DNA from: Peribacillus glennii
Lineage (GTDB): Bacteria > Bacillota > Bacilli > Bacillales > DSM-1321
NCBI RefSeq assembly: GCF_003429105.1
Contig: NZ_QVTD01000003.1
Location: 620,001 to 684,000 of the forward strand
Length of the DNA: 64,000 bases
Reading direction: 5' to 3'
Shown: piece by piece, positions 35,871 to 44,674 of the stretch
Layout: every line of letters starts with the position of its first letter
Position numbering within the stretch: position 1 is the first letter of the stretch
Program-made: the position numbers and the translations under genes
Notes under the pieces: model-generated
The model's database searches: none
What the model was told of the DNA's origin: nothing
What the model saw: the letters and a program-made list of their open reading frames with translations, nothing else

Positions 35871-37070
35871 TTAAATAAGCCGGGCAGTAACGATGCCTTG
35901 AATTTCATTGATTTTTTCTTTTAAACCAGGGATGATATCGCCGTTTACTTTATTGTCAATGTCAATCATCGTATATGCGTACTCACCCCGGCTTCTGTTA
36001 ACCATGTCAGCGATATTCAAATGATAGCTTGATACCGCCTGTGTGATCTGTCCAACCATGTTCGGAACGTTTTGGTGGAAAACGGCCACACGTGGTTTTC
36101 CTGTATAAGGAAGGGATGTGTTTGGAAAATTCACTGAGTTTTTGATGTTTCCAGTTTCCAAAAAATCTTTTACCTGACGAGCCGCCATAATGGCACAGTT
36201 TTCCTCTGATTCTTGGGTAGAAGCGCCAAGATGCGGGATTGAAATCGTATTTTTCATTTTGATCACATTTTCATTCGGGAAGTCTGTAATATACCTGCCA
36301 ACTTTTCCGTTTTCAAGTGCAGCTTCCATATCCGTTTCATGCACAAGCTCGCCGCGTGAGAAATTCAAAATCTGGACGCCCTGCTTCATGATACTGAATG
36401 TTCCTTGATTAAACATTCCCTTTGTTTCATCGGTTAACGGTACGTGTACAGTAATATAATCTGAGTTGGCAAACAACTCTTCGATCGTCATGGCGCGCTG
36501 GACATTGCGGGACAAGTTCCATGCTGTATCGACAGAGATGAACGGGTCAAAGCCGATTACATCCATGTCTAAATCGAGAGCATCATTTGCAACAAGCGCA
36601 CCGATGGCTCCCAATCCGATTACACCCAGGGTTTTTCCCTTGATTTCTTTCCCAACAAATTGTTTCTTTCCTGCCTCTACAAGCTTTGGAATTTGTTCGC
36701 CTTCACCTTCCAATGTCTTTGTCCAGGCTACACCGTCAAAAAGGTTACGGGATGAAGCCATTAATGTCGTAAGTACCATTTCTTTTACAGCATTGGCGTT
36801 GGCACCGGGGGTATTGAAAACAACTATTCCCTGCTCTGTACACTTCTCGACCGGAATATTATTGACACCCGCACCGGCCCGCGCGATTGCTTTTAGATTA
36901 CTGCCGAAATCCAATGAATGCATGTTAAAGCTGCGGACAACGATGGCATCAGGGTTTTCACTGTCATTATCAATCGTAAAGGTATCCTTTTTGAATACAT
37001 TTAGCCCGCTGTCTGCAATATTATTTAAGGTTTTGATTGTTTTCACTTTGTCTACTAGTAATGTGCTCAT
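35871..37070 (-). CDS. serA: Phosphoglycerate dehydrogenase (SerA) family
   Basis: A 399-residue D-2-hydroxyacid dehydrogenase with a C-terminal ACT-type regulatory part. It has the NAD loop GVIGLGAIGALVAN near residue 150, catalytic Arg in NFSRGELV and His in ISIPHLGASTQESE. The last 70 residues (HQNVPNMVGQITQAV) form the ACT domain. The family oxidises 3-phosphoglycerate, the first step of serine synthesis. It is preceded by a ZTP riboswitch and terminator, tying it to one-carbon and purine status. ATG after AGAGGAG. Monocistronic. Confidence 0.88.
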   Translation of the reverse strand: MSTLLVDKVKTIKTLNNIADSGLNVFKKDTFTIDNDSENPDAIVVRSFNMHSLDFGSNLKAIARAGAGVNNIPVEKCTEQGIVVFNTPGANANAVKEMVLTTLMASSRNLFDGVAWTKTLEGEGEQIPKLVEAGKKQFVGKEIKGKTLGVIGLGAIGALVANDALDLDMDVIGFDPFISVDTAWNLSRNVQRAMTIEELFANSDYITVHVPLTDETKGMFNQGTFSIMKQGVQILNFSRGELVHETDMEAALENGKVGRYITDFPNENVIKMKNTISIPHLGASTQESEENCAIMAARQVKDFLETGNIKNSVNFPNTSLPYTGKPRVAVFHQNVPNMVGQITQAVSSYHLNIADMVNRSRGEYAYTMIDIDNKVNGDIIPGLKEKINEIQGIVTARLI

Positions 37071-37220
37071 GGTTGTAGTCTCCTCTTTCTATATATGATA
37101 GTTTTAAAATTTCTGAATTAAGTAACAAAACGTAAGCAATGTAACTTGCCGCTCTACCAATCTTACTACACTAATGGGAGGTAAAAGTAGTATCGACTCC
37201 AATATCATCTCCTAATAAGC

Positions 37221-37252
37221 AGAAAGAGGCAAGGGATATTTCCCTTACCTCT
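37221..37252 (-). terminator. Terminator of the ZTP riboswitch
   Basis: AGAGGTAAGGG / CCCTTGCCTCT stem directly after the aptamer with TTTCTGCTT behind it. Expected to be disrupted when ZTP is bound, by analogy with characterised pfl RNAs. Confidence 0.75.
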
Positions 37253-37322
37253 GCCCAGGCGAACGGCTGCGACACTATGTGCTCCCTCACGGTTATCCGC
37301 GTTTCGCCAGTTACACATAGCC
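37250..37322 (-). promoter_or_regulatory. ZTP (pfl) riboswitch upstream of serA
   Basis: The minus strand shows both conserved halves: a P1 stem CTATGTG...CACATAG enclosing AACTGGCG and GGGAGC, then a linker, then GCCGTTCGCCTGGGCA. These match the pfl/ZTP consensus (UGGCG, GGGAGC, GCCGNNCGCCUGGGC). Such RNAs sense the folate-stress alarmone ZTP/ZMP. Confidence 0.95.
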
Positions 37323-37440
37323 TTTTCATTTATTTTATTTTATCAAATTTTCCGTCAACCTTCAACCTCAATTTACAATTATCCCAATGAATTCCTTTGC
37401 TATACTGGTATACCTGTATTTTTTTTCACCTATGCTGAAT

Positions 37441-37941
37441 TTAAATCCCCCCCTTAAATCCTTCCTGATGAATGCTTTCTTTTCTGCTTTTCCAGGCTAT
37501 AAATTTATCAAGATCATCTTTCACTTGTTTTATTGCGAATGCTATAACTGCTGCATCATCTGTAAACCCTAGACCCACTAATACATCAGGAATGGAATCT
37601 GCCGGCATAACGAAATATAAAATGGATCCTATTATTACAATCAGGGATTTGTAGGGAATATTTCTATAATCACCTGTGACATAAGCTTTTATAAGCTCGC
37701 ACATAGATTTTAAGCTGTCCAATGTTTCTTCAACAAAACCTTTCTTATATTTGTTTTGTTCTGTTTTTTCTTCGGCATCTCTTATCAATCGTTTAAGTTT
37801 ATCATCATTTTTTAAGTATTCCTTTACCTTTATGATGGCTTCCTCACTTAAATCAACCACTTTAGATCCAAAACTCTTTTCTTTCCTTTCCTCATCTGTT
37901 AAACGCATTTCAGTATCTTGTTCTTTGCTTTTCCAAAACAT
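37441..37941 (-). CDS. YkvA family (DUF1232) membrane protein
   Basis: A 166-residue protein with a charged N-terminal half and one or two hydrophobic segments within DUF1232. YKSLIVIIGSILYFVMPADS followed by IPDVLVGLGFTDDAAV is the family signature. Function of the family is unknown. A 9-bp inverted repeat lies about 125 bases upstream of the start. Confidence 0.85.
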   Translation of the reverse strand: MFWKSKEQDTEMRLTDEERKEKSFGSKVVDLSEEAIIKVKEYLKNDDKLKRLIRDAEEKTEQNKYKKGFVEETLDSLKSMCELIKAYVTGDYRNIPYKSLIVIIGSILYFVMPADSIPDVLVGLGFTDDAAVIAFAIKQVKDDLDKFIAWKSRKESIHQEGFKGGI

Positions 37942-38314
37942 GCAATCACCCCTATTAAACTTGTGTGTATCTTATCATCTCTCGAAATTTATATTTCTTT
38001 TTATTGTGTCATTGTCACCTTCAGAAATATTTCGTTGACATTTCACGTCCCATTCCTCAACCATTCTTTGTAAACGATACAAAGAATATTTCGAAGTCGT
38101 TCTCTTTCCTTTTTTCCTTTTTTCAATCAACCGAAACTCATACATAATAAAGCAATCTTTTCAGCCGAAATAAGGAACTATCTTAACCTGTTAATGCAGC
38201 TAGATGAATGTTAAAAAGACCCTAGTGAATTTATTGAATCATGTAGAATCCTAAGCAATGAAAATGCATTAATAACATAAAAGCCGATTTCCTTTATATG
38301 TTTCTATCTCAAAC
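37942..38314. other. Intergenic region with one inverted repeat
   Basis: ATTCTTTGT-7-ACAAAGAAT (38063-38087) is the only structured element seen; it has no T run and may be an operator. No gene. Confidence 0.45.
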
Positions 38315-38343
38315 GCAAAAGGCCAGCGGTATATCGCTGACCC
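38315..38343 (-). terminator. Terminator of the M14 peptidase gene
   Basis: GGTCAGCG / CGCTGGCC stem followed by TTTTGCGTTT on the minus strand, about 33 bases after the stop. Confidence 0.8.
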
Positions 38344-38375
38344 TTTCCTTTTATATGAATCATATGATTTTCCCT

Positions 38376-40058
38376 TTATCTAATAGAAAGTTTTCGTTCC
38401 TGCATATAGCGGTACACAGGAATTTCATCCCCTTTTTGCACTGGAATGAAATTAAATGTTACATAACTGTCTACCGATTCAGGTTCAAGTGCCAAAGCAA
38501 TAAAGTTTGCGTTTGCTTGCGACATTTGGAAAACGTAACTTCCTTTAGGGAAATTTTGTGTTTTTGTTGAGACCGTCGTTGTCACCTGGTTCGTATAATG
38601 ACCGTTCTCAAGTATAGTTGAGACCTTATTGTCCGTAACTTTGTAACTCTCGACAGAAACTGTCGCTGGTTTTGCCAGCTTGTTCACTTGAACGCCCAGA
38701 ATCCTCAGCTTGCGTGCAATATCATGATAGCCTGGAGGCATAATATAGGCGGTTGGCCGTTCACGTTCAAGAGTTGAAAAGGCTTCTGTGGAATCTTCCC
38801 AGTCAATCGTTATGGCTTGCCGCTCTGCTTTTGCAAGATCGACCACATCGAGGGATTGGTCTGGCATGAGCTTGTTTTCGCTCTTAATAACGATTTTGTC
38901 ATTGTCATTGACCTTCTTGCCTTTATTGATCACTTCTTTACGGGCTTCGCTTACAACTTTTTGAATCGCTTTGGCGTTTTCCGCTGTTGATTTAATAAAA
39001 TTGGATTGAGCGACAGCCTGGGCAAAGACCCGACGTTCAAAATCCGCCCGCCCAATATTGATACCGCGGGTTTCAATCAGGTAGGTTAGCGTATTTTTCA
39101 ACCCAAGTGCGTTTCGGCCTATCCGGGTTTCTGTACTTCCTTCGGTAGCGACAAGGTTGCCTGCGTCATTTGTATCAAGGGTGTAGTAATCGTGATGGGT
39201 TAGTTTTTGCTTATCAAGCGCCTTGTTGACGTCAGGCAGAAGAAGGTTATCTGAAGTCTTGCGTAGCTTTTCCGGGATGTTTAAGTTTTTCGCAGATGAA
39301 ATTAACAGGTCATAGGATGAAATGGAACCTTTCTCTCCATACTTTTTTAGTAAAGATGAGTTGACCGTATACTCATGGGCATCCACGACTACTTCAGGCT
39401 GGTAGTCGTTAACAGCCCTATTTACGGCCTGCACTTCCGGATACTCGACTTTCATATAATCCCGGTTTGCATCCAGGTTTGTAGCGATAAAACGTTTGAA
39501 ATAATATGACCCATCCGGATTCACTCTCGGAATGATCGCCACATTTACCTTGTCAAGGACATTGCCAAGCCCCCCTTCCGCTAACAACTTTGCCATGACA
39601 AGGGTTGACTCCCCGGCAGCCGGTTCATTGCCGTGAATTTGTCCTTGAATCCATATAAGGGGCTTTTTCCTGTCCTTTCTGATTTGTTCTGGTTTATCTT
39701 TCGTAAATAGGAGCATCGGAATTTCACGGCCCTCTAGAGATCTGCCAATGGTCTTAAGGTGGACATTCTTGTTTTTACTGGAAAGTTTTTTCAAAAAGGA
39801 CATCATTTCTTCCTGACTGGAAAAGGCAACTTTCCCTTTGCTAAAACCAGGCGTTTTAAACTGCACGTTCGGTTTCGGGAAAAGATGGGCAATGTTTTCG
39901 GGCTGGACATAGCTTGGGCCTGTCCCATAGTATGGAACAAATTCACTCTGCTCCTGGGCGGCTGAAGCTTTTTCCTGAATTCCCGCTCCCGAAAAGGGCA
40001 GCCCTGAAGAAATGGCAAGCACGGCAGCAAGGGACGTAACACGGAACATTTTTTTCAT
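38376..40058 (-). CDS. Secreted M14-family zinc carboxypeptidase
   Basis: A 560-residue exported peptidase. A signal peptide (MKKMFRVTSLAAVLAISSG, probable cleavage near KASAA) precedes a zinc carboxypeptidase domain. Zinc ligands are HGNE (His and Glu near 139-142) and His in VVDAHEYT (near 226); the catalytic Glu is in YLIETRG. The last 180 residues are a separate, probably beta-rich region. The ATG at 40058 follows GGGAGGAAAG. Monocistronic; likely degrades extracellular peptides or cell-wall peptides. Confidence 0.9.
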   Translation of the reverse strand: MKKMFRVTSLAAVLAISSGLPFSGAGIQEKASAAQEQSEFVPYYGTGPSYVQPENIAHLFPKPNVQFKTPGFSKGKVAFSSQEEMMSFLKKLSSKNKNVHLKTIGRSLEGREIPMLLFTKDKPEQIRKDRKKPLIWIQGQIHGNEPAAGESTLVMAKLLAEGGLGNVLDKVNVAIIPRVNPDGSYYFKRFIATNLDANRDYMKVEYPEVQAVNRAVNDYQPEVVVDAHEYTVNSSLLKKYGEKGSISSYDLLISSAKNLNIPEKLRKTSDNLLLPDVNKALDKQKLTHHDYYTLDTNDAGNLVATEGSTETRIGRNALGLKNTLTYLIETRGINIGRADFERRVFAQAVAQSNFIKSTAENAKAIQKVVSEARKEVINKGKKVNDNDKIVIKSENKLMPDQSLDVVDLAKAERQAITIDWEDSTEAFSTLERERPTAYIMPPGYHDIARKLRILGVQVNKLAKPATVSVESYKVTDNKVSTILENGHYTNQVTTTVSTKTQNFPKGSYVFQMSQANANFIALALEPESVDSYVTFNFIPVQKGDEIPVYRYMQERKLSIR

Positions 40059-40290
40059 AAACTTTCCTCCCAATCTCTTTAGTGTAAGACTATTCTAAAA
40101 ATTATCACAATAGGAAGAAAAATGAAATGTTATCGGCTACAATCATCGAAAAACAGGAATCCCAGACTATGACAGAGCCAATCCTATACTCTAAAATATG
40201 CTATACTGCCCAGGTCTCTATACACTGTAATTGATAATTTTAAAAAGCTGCCTTAAGACATCCTGGATACATATCATTTTGTTTAGAAGT

Positions 40291-40336
40291 CAAAAAAGAC
40301 ACCAAATTCATATATTATGACAATGAATTTGATGTC
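40291..40336 (-). terminator. Terminator of the HAD/ASCH unit
   Basis: GACATCAAATTCAT / ATGAATTTGGTGTC stem and a T run on the minus strand, 35 bases after the ruined ASCH gene. It shows that the two genes formed one transcript. Confidence 0.85.
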
Positions 40337-40370
40337 AAACTAGCAAACATTTGAAATCTAAACTACCTAC

Positions 40371-40811
40371 TTATACATCGACCAATTTCAAACGATCACA
40401 TACCACCATGATATACTCTGAAAATTGGGTCCTAAATTACTCAACTCTATCGTAAAGAGATTTTCGTAAGATTCCTACAAATATTGATAAGTTTTCTGTC
40501 CCCTTCGCCTTCTCATTCCAAAATCATTGGGAACCTCATTCTTCGGCATGCTCTGAACATCTACTGTGTTTAATAATCGCTAAAGGTATATCTTTAAGAT
40601 GACACTATAATCTTCAACCGAAGGCAGTGGCCTGTTTTCCATTACATAAAATATTCATCCTGAACATGTGGCTGTTTTAATCCTATCTATGACCAACCTG
40701 CGCTAAATAGTCCGGATTAGCTCCGAATTGCCACGAACTAACCGATTTTGGTTGTTTCTGGCCTAGAGACTTCCAAAATTCATCCCAATACATTTCAGCT
40801 GCTTGTTTCAT
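40371..40811 (-). pseudogene. ASCH-domain protein gene, frameshifted throughout
   Basis: Starts [16 protein letters not shown] and FGANPDYLAQV. It then continues in other frames with fragments matching an ASCH (PUA-like) protein: KTATC-type and DYSVIL-type remnants, LAIIK, NEVPND, GEGDR and, at the end, EYIMVVCDRLKLVDV before TAA. Full length (about 147 codons) is preserved but at least four frameshifts or stops interrupt it. The ATG lies inside the last codons of the HAD gene, so it was translationally coupled. Confidence 0.8.
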
Positions 40812-41601
40812 TTTTCTCCTTCAACTGCTCCAAGATAGGAAAGAGTTCTTCTAAATGATGAATTTCATAGCCCGGCTCAACTTCTTCACGTTCCTTATCA
40901 TGGCGGTTAATCCAAACCGACCGGATGCCGGCCCGATTCGCGCCAAGAATATCAGTCATTAAGTTATCCCCCACCATGATCACTTCATCCTTGTTCAAGG
41001 ACATGAGTGATAAAGCATGTTCAAAAATCCCAGGATCCGGTTTTCCTCTTCCAAAATCACCTGAAATGACAATCTGGTCAAAATAAGGAACCAGTTCTGA
41101 AGTAATCTTGAGTTTTGTTTTTTGCAGGTCCGGAGAACCGTTTGTTAGTAGCAAAAGCTGATATTCCTCTTTTAACCGATCAAGGGTACTAAAGCTTTCC
41201 TCATAAACAAAGGGAACCTTCCTGCGCTCTTCTGGAAATCGTTCCGCCAGCTCAAACCCAAAGTCCGGGTCATCAATGCCCATCCTCTTTAGTCCCAATG
41301 TCCATGCTTCTTTTCTGTAAGTTGGAACCTGGTCCTTCATTTTTCTAAAATCATCATGATCATCTAAAAAATTGCCCCATAGCCCTTCAAACGGGTTTAT
41401 GCCAATCAACTGTGTAAAAGGGTATATTTCATACGAGGCGTACAATTTCCTGGCCTCATCCCGAACCGCCTCCTCAAGCTGTCCGGAATCTACACCGTAC
41501 CGTTCCTGCGCAATTTTACAGGTAGCGGAAAAGGCTTCCTTTACACTTTTTTGGTCCCAGAGAAGAGTGTCATCCAAATCAAAAAAGATTGCTTTTATCA
41601 T
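40795..41601 (-). CDS. HAD-family hydrolase (YsaA-like)
   Basis: A 268-residue haloacid dehalogenase-superfamily phosphatase. Motif I is [11 protein letters not shown], motif II LLLTNGS, the Lys motif GKPDPGIFE and motif [16 protein letters not shown]. An alpha-helical cap lies between I and II. The long cap with [12 protein letters not shown] resembles B. subtilis YsaA. The start (ATG 41601 after GGAGG) is preferred over 41613. Its stop overlaps the start of the ruined ASCH gene. Substrate is an unknown phosphorylated metabolite. Confidence 0.88.
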   Translation of the reverse strand: MIKAIFFDLDDTLLWDQKSVKEAFSATCKIAQERYGVDSGQLEEAVRDEARKLYASYEIYPFTQLIGINPFEGLWGNFLDDHDDFRKMKDQVPTYRKEAWTLGLKRMGIDDPDFGFELAERFPEERRKVPFVYEESFSTLDRLKEEYQLLLLTNGSPDLQKTKLKITSELVPYFDQIVISGDFGRGKPDPGIFEHALSLMSLNKDEVIMVGDNLMTDILGANRAGIRSVWINRHDKEREEVEPGYEIHHLEELFPILEQLKEKNETSS

Positions 41602-41649
41602 AATGGCCTCCATGTCTTAACATAACTTAGTCAGATAACTTCCAATTGT

Positions 41650-42048
41650 TTAACCTTGAAACGCATTTGTGTTGTTTTCCAGCTTGGCATTTTGCCGTTC
41701 CTTGCTTATCCCATACCACACAAAAAGGCTGCCTGACACAATCAGTATCGGTTCCAGCCAATTAGCCTCTGGCCCATTCGTAATTCTATGAAGCTGAAAA
41801 ATCCAGTGAAATACGAGAATGTCGAAGCTTAAGAATAATCCGGCAGCCACTATAAAGCCCTGGAAGAACGATCTTGAAAAAAACCGTTTAAAAATCCCCA
41901 TCAATAGGATGAGAACCACCATTCCAAAAACAACTGCCCCTATTCTTTCTGCCTGGCTATCAGCCTTTAACCCTGCTGCAAACGCATTTATAATATGAAA
42001 AAATGAATCTGCCACAAAAAAGCCCGTTATTACTCCCAGAAGTCTCAA
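41650..42048 (-). CDS. Small membrane protein, DUF2243-like
   Basis: A 132-residue protein with four hydrophobic segments. The C-terminal FHWIFQLHRITNGPEANWLE followed by a final hydrophobic helix resembles the second half of DUF2243 proteins. The TTG start follows AAAGGA. Function unknown. Confidence 0.65.
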   Translation of the reverse strand: MRLLGVITGFFVADSFFHIINAFAAGLKADSQAERIGAVVFGMVVLILLMGIFKRFFSRSFFQGFIVAAGLFLSFDILVFHWIFQLHRITNGPEANWLEPILIVSGSLFVWYGISKERQNAKLENNTNAFQG

Positions 42049-42130
42049 ACGATCAATCCTTTATATGTATAGATTTCCTGCTGCCTTAAAACAAAATGAA
42101 AATGGCAGTGGCTAGCCTGCCATGTCACAC

Positions 42131-42634
42131 TTATTTAAAAGTAAGCCGATAGGCTTTTACGATTATGCCATCGTTTGCCGGTTCAAAATCATATTGGGGT
42201 TCCCTTTGAAATCCCATTGTTTCATACAAGCTCATGGCGCCTTCCATGAATTGTCCCGTATGAAGCCCAATGGATGTGAACCCTTTTGCCTCTGCCCTCC
42301 TGATACACTCAGAAACCAGCGCCTTGGCAGCCCCTTTCCGCCGGGCCTCCGGAGCCACGGCGAGCATACGGATTTCAGGATAATCCAGCTCGTCAACTTG
42401 CCCTTCGTATGCATCGCTTTTAGCAGGAAACAAAGCCACACTGCCGACAACCTGGCCATCCACCTCTGCGACAATTAATTCAACGCCATCCTGTGTATCA
42501 GCGTTGGATGAGATTGCCTTTTTTAAAGCGTTCCAATGATCCGCCGGAATACCTCTTGCATGTTCTTGATAAGAGCTGACTCTCTGCTCACGGATAAAAG
42601 GAAGTTCACTTTCATGTGCTTCACGTATAATCAT
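42131..42634 (-). CDS. GNAT family N-acetyltransferase
   Basis: A 167-residue acetyltransferase. The acetyl-CoA pyrophosphate loop is APEARRKGAAKALV near residue 95. The preceding strand is EIRMLAVA, and the C-terminal SLYETMGFQRE is the conserved last helix and strand. ATG after GGGAGTGGG. Substrate unknown. Confidence 0.88.
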   Translation of the reverse strand: MIIREAHESELPFIREQRVSSYQEHARGIPADHWNALKKAISSNADTQDGVELIVAEVDGQVVGSVALFPAKSDAYEGQVDELDYPEIRMLAVAPEARRKGAAKALVSECIRRAEAKGFTSIGLHTGQFMEGAMSLYETMGFQREPQYDFEPANDGIIVKAYRLTFK

Positions 42635-42660
42635 AGCTTATCCCACTCCCTGTTGTGACT

Positions 42661-43653
42661 TTATTTAATCAAAAACTTATGTTTCATGCCGTTCAATCCT
42701 TCACGATTATGTGCAGTATGAAGTCCTGAAAGATCAGGTCCCTTAGGCAGAATATTCTTGCTTTTATGATCATCACTCGCAATGTGGTTTGACAGATGGT
42801 AGTGCACTTTTATCGCGTGGAAATCAGTTGTATCGCCAAACCCGGGGGTTTGATATAAATCTCGTAAATAACCCCATAGATTAGGGAAATCCACAATCCG
42901 GTTCCGGTTCGTCTTAAATGCTGCGTAATAGGCTGCGTCGAAGCGGATTAATGTCGCGTACAGCCTGACATCTGAATCTGTTATAAAATCACCCGCCAAG
43001 AAACGCTTCTCTGACAGCCGCTGCTCCAATTCATCCAATCTGGCAAATAAAGCATCATACGCCTCTTCGTATGACTCCTGGGAACGGGCGAAGCCGCACT
43101 TATAGACCCCATTGTTGACATCATGGAAGATTACATCGTTTAAGTGATCAATCTCATCACGCAAGTTTTCCGGATACAAATCTGGAGCATTTTCTTTATG
43201 GAACGGAGCCCACACCGTTTCGAAGTAGTTTGTCAGTTTAAAATAATCATTATTTACAACCTTATTTTCCTTAACATCTACAATTACAGGTACAGTTGGC
43301 CTGCCGCTGTACTCCGGGTCAGTCTGTTTATAAATTTCACTCATATATCGAATCCCAAGTATCGGATCTACCCCATCCTCATCCAGGGAAAATTCCCAGT
43401 CTACACGAGGCAGATTGGGACGCATTGGACTTGCTGTTCCCAGGCTGATTGAATCTTCCAATCCAAGGATTCTCCGCACAATGACAGACCGATGGGCCCA
43501 GGGACAAACCGCCGACCACAATAAACGATATCTGCCAGCTTCTACCGGAAGTTCACCAGGAAGTGTCCCAAACGGTACAGTAAACTTGTTTACCTGCCGA
43601 TTGAATGACCCATCCGCCTTAATTTCGCCAGACGTTCCTGAACCTGATGACAT
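42661..43653 (-). CDS. Xi-class glutathione S-transferase / glutathionyl-hydroquinone reductase
   Basis: A 330-residue protein of the YqjG/ECM4 class. The catalytic Cys is in AVCPWAHR near residue 50. YSGRPTVPVIVD is the cis-Pro thioredoxin-fold segment. FLAGDFITDSDVRLYATLIR is the C-terminal domain signature. ATG 43653 follows AGAGGTGG; the frame is open for 48 codons farther upstream but without a ribosome site. Bacillaceae make bacillithiol rather than glutathione, so the physiological thiol may differ. Confidence 0.88.
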   Translation of the reverse strand: MSSGSGTSGEIKADGSFNRQVNKFTVPFGTLPGELPVEAGRYRLLWSAVCPWAHRSVIVRRILGLEDSISLGTASPMRPNLPRVDWEFSLDEDGVDPILGIRYMSEIYKQTDPEYSGRPTVPVIVDVKENKVVNNDYFKLTNYFETVWAPFHKENAPDLYPENLRDEIDHLNDVIFHDVNNGVYKCGFARSQESYEEAYDALFARLDELEQRLSEKRFLAGDFITDSDVRLYATLIRFDAAYYAAFKTNRNRIVDFPNLWGYLRDLYQTPGFGDTTDFHAIKVHYHLSNHIASDDHKSKNILPKGPDLSGLHTAHNREGLNGMKHKFLIK

Positions 43654-43911
43654 TGTATCCACCTCTTGGATTTTTATCCTAATCTTACAACAGGTTGAAC
43701 GTTTTTCCAATTGTAAGTTTTTCAAAACCAAACCTGTTTTGTCGTAAGAGTCTTCTAGCCTTAACAACTTTTTGATTTGCGGATGTAAAAATGACATAGT
43801 AATAAATTTAATGAGTGTAAAGGAAAATTACTCTTAGTGCATATATATATAACTTTTTTGTATCCCAAAGGGGAAAAATGTGATTATTGACGTGCCTTGC
43901 ATACAATAAAC

Positions 43912-43943
43912 TAAAAAGAGCAGCCAACTATAGCCAGCTGCCC
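43912..43943 (-). terminator. Terminator of the comK-like gene
   Basis: GGCAGCTGGC / GTTGGCTGC stem with TTTTTAG on the minus strand, a few bases after the stop. Confidence 0.8.
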
Positions 43944-43949
43944 TCCTTC

Positions 43950-44525
43950 CTAATCGTCTTCCATTTTTGCCTTGTCTTTTCTTACATCCAGGTTATATTC
44001 CCCGCTTTTTTCAATCACAATAAATCCACTATTCGGTTCGTATAAAATCGTGGCGCCCCTGGTTGTCCGTTCAATCATTCTGATATGAAGCAAGGCCCCA
44101 AGCTGTTGCCTGCTTTCTACATTTCTTCTTTTCATATTGAGTATAATGCTGTGGCCGAAATTTAAATGAAGCCTTGTGCTCCGTGTATTTATTTTTTCCG
44201 GATGGATAATGTGGGAATAAGCCAGCCACAGGTTCCCCTTTTTTCCAGATGTTTTACATGGAATCAAGATATTGAATACCCTCGGATTTACGGCGATGGG
44301 TAAATTATATTTATCGCCAAGTATTGCCTTGGACCCTTGGGTCGCACCCGCTAAGCTGGATCCGTAGTATTTTAATGTTTCGTCAATGATTTGAATTGGC
44401 CGCCTATTGACCAGAAAGGTTTTTTTTCCTTCGATGATTCTGGACAATTCTTTTCCAAAGTTGTCAAATTCCGAGGCAATCAAAACCGTTTTTTGATTAA
44501 TAAGATAATGGTTCCTCTTCCTCAT
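43950..44525 (-). CDS. comK: ComK-family competence transcription factor
   Basis: A 191-residue homologue of the competence master regulator. YLINQKTVLIASEFDNFGKE, then VNRRPIQIIDETLKYYGSSL and AGATQGSK follow the ComK family pattern (VNMKPLQIVD...FGSSYAG in B. subtilis). The C-terminal half is more divergent. ATG after GGGGG. Upstream DNA has several inverted repeats. Whether it drives competence is not known; many Bacillaceae carry ComK-like genes without demonstrated transformation. Confidence 0.88.
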   Translation of the reverse strand: MRKRNHYLINQKTVLIASEFDNFGKELSRIIEGKKTFLVNRRPIQIIDETLKYYGSSLAGATQGSKAILGDKYNLPIAVNPRVFNILIPCKTSGKKGNLWLAYSHIIHPEKINTRSTRLHLNFGHSIILNMKRRNVESRQQLGALLHIRMIERTTRGATILYEPNSGFIVIEKSGEYNLDVRKDKAKMEDD

Positions 44526-44558
44526 ACATGTGCCCCCTATTTAATTTTATAAATAATA

Positions 44559-44674
44559 GGAGTATACTAGAAATGTAGATGGTATACTCCATCTGACAGA
44601 CCCTTTAGGCCAAGGTCCCCGAAGACAGTGCCTAAAGGTTTTTGTTTTATGGCTAAAAGTAAATGTACTTTTAG
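44559..44674. promoter_or_regulatory. Nested inverted repeats upstream of comK
   Basis: GGAGTATAC-14-GTATACTCC (44559-44590) contains an alternative hairpin AGATGG-6-CCATCT (44577-44594). CCTTTAGGC-19-GCCTAAAGG with a plus-strand T tail (44602-44650) is a terminator. CTAAAAGTA-4-TACTTTTAG lies at 44653-44674. The first suits an operator near the comK promoter; the third marks the end of some plus-strand transcript. Confidence 0.5.

Noticed and set aside
43653..43797. 48-residue extension of the Xi-class GST
   Set aside because: AGAGGTGG immediately precedes ATG 43653, and the extension has low complexity and no known role.
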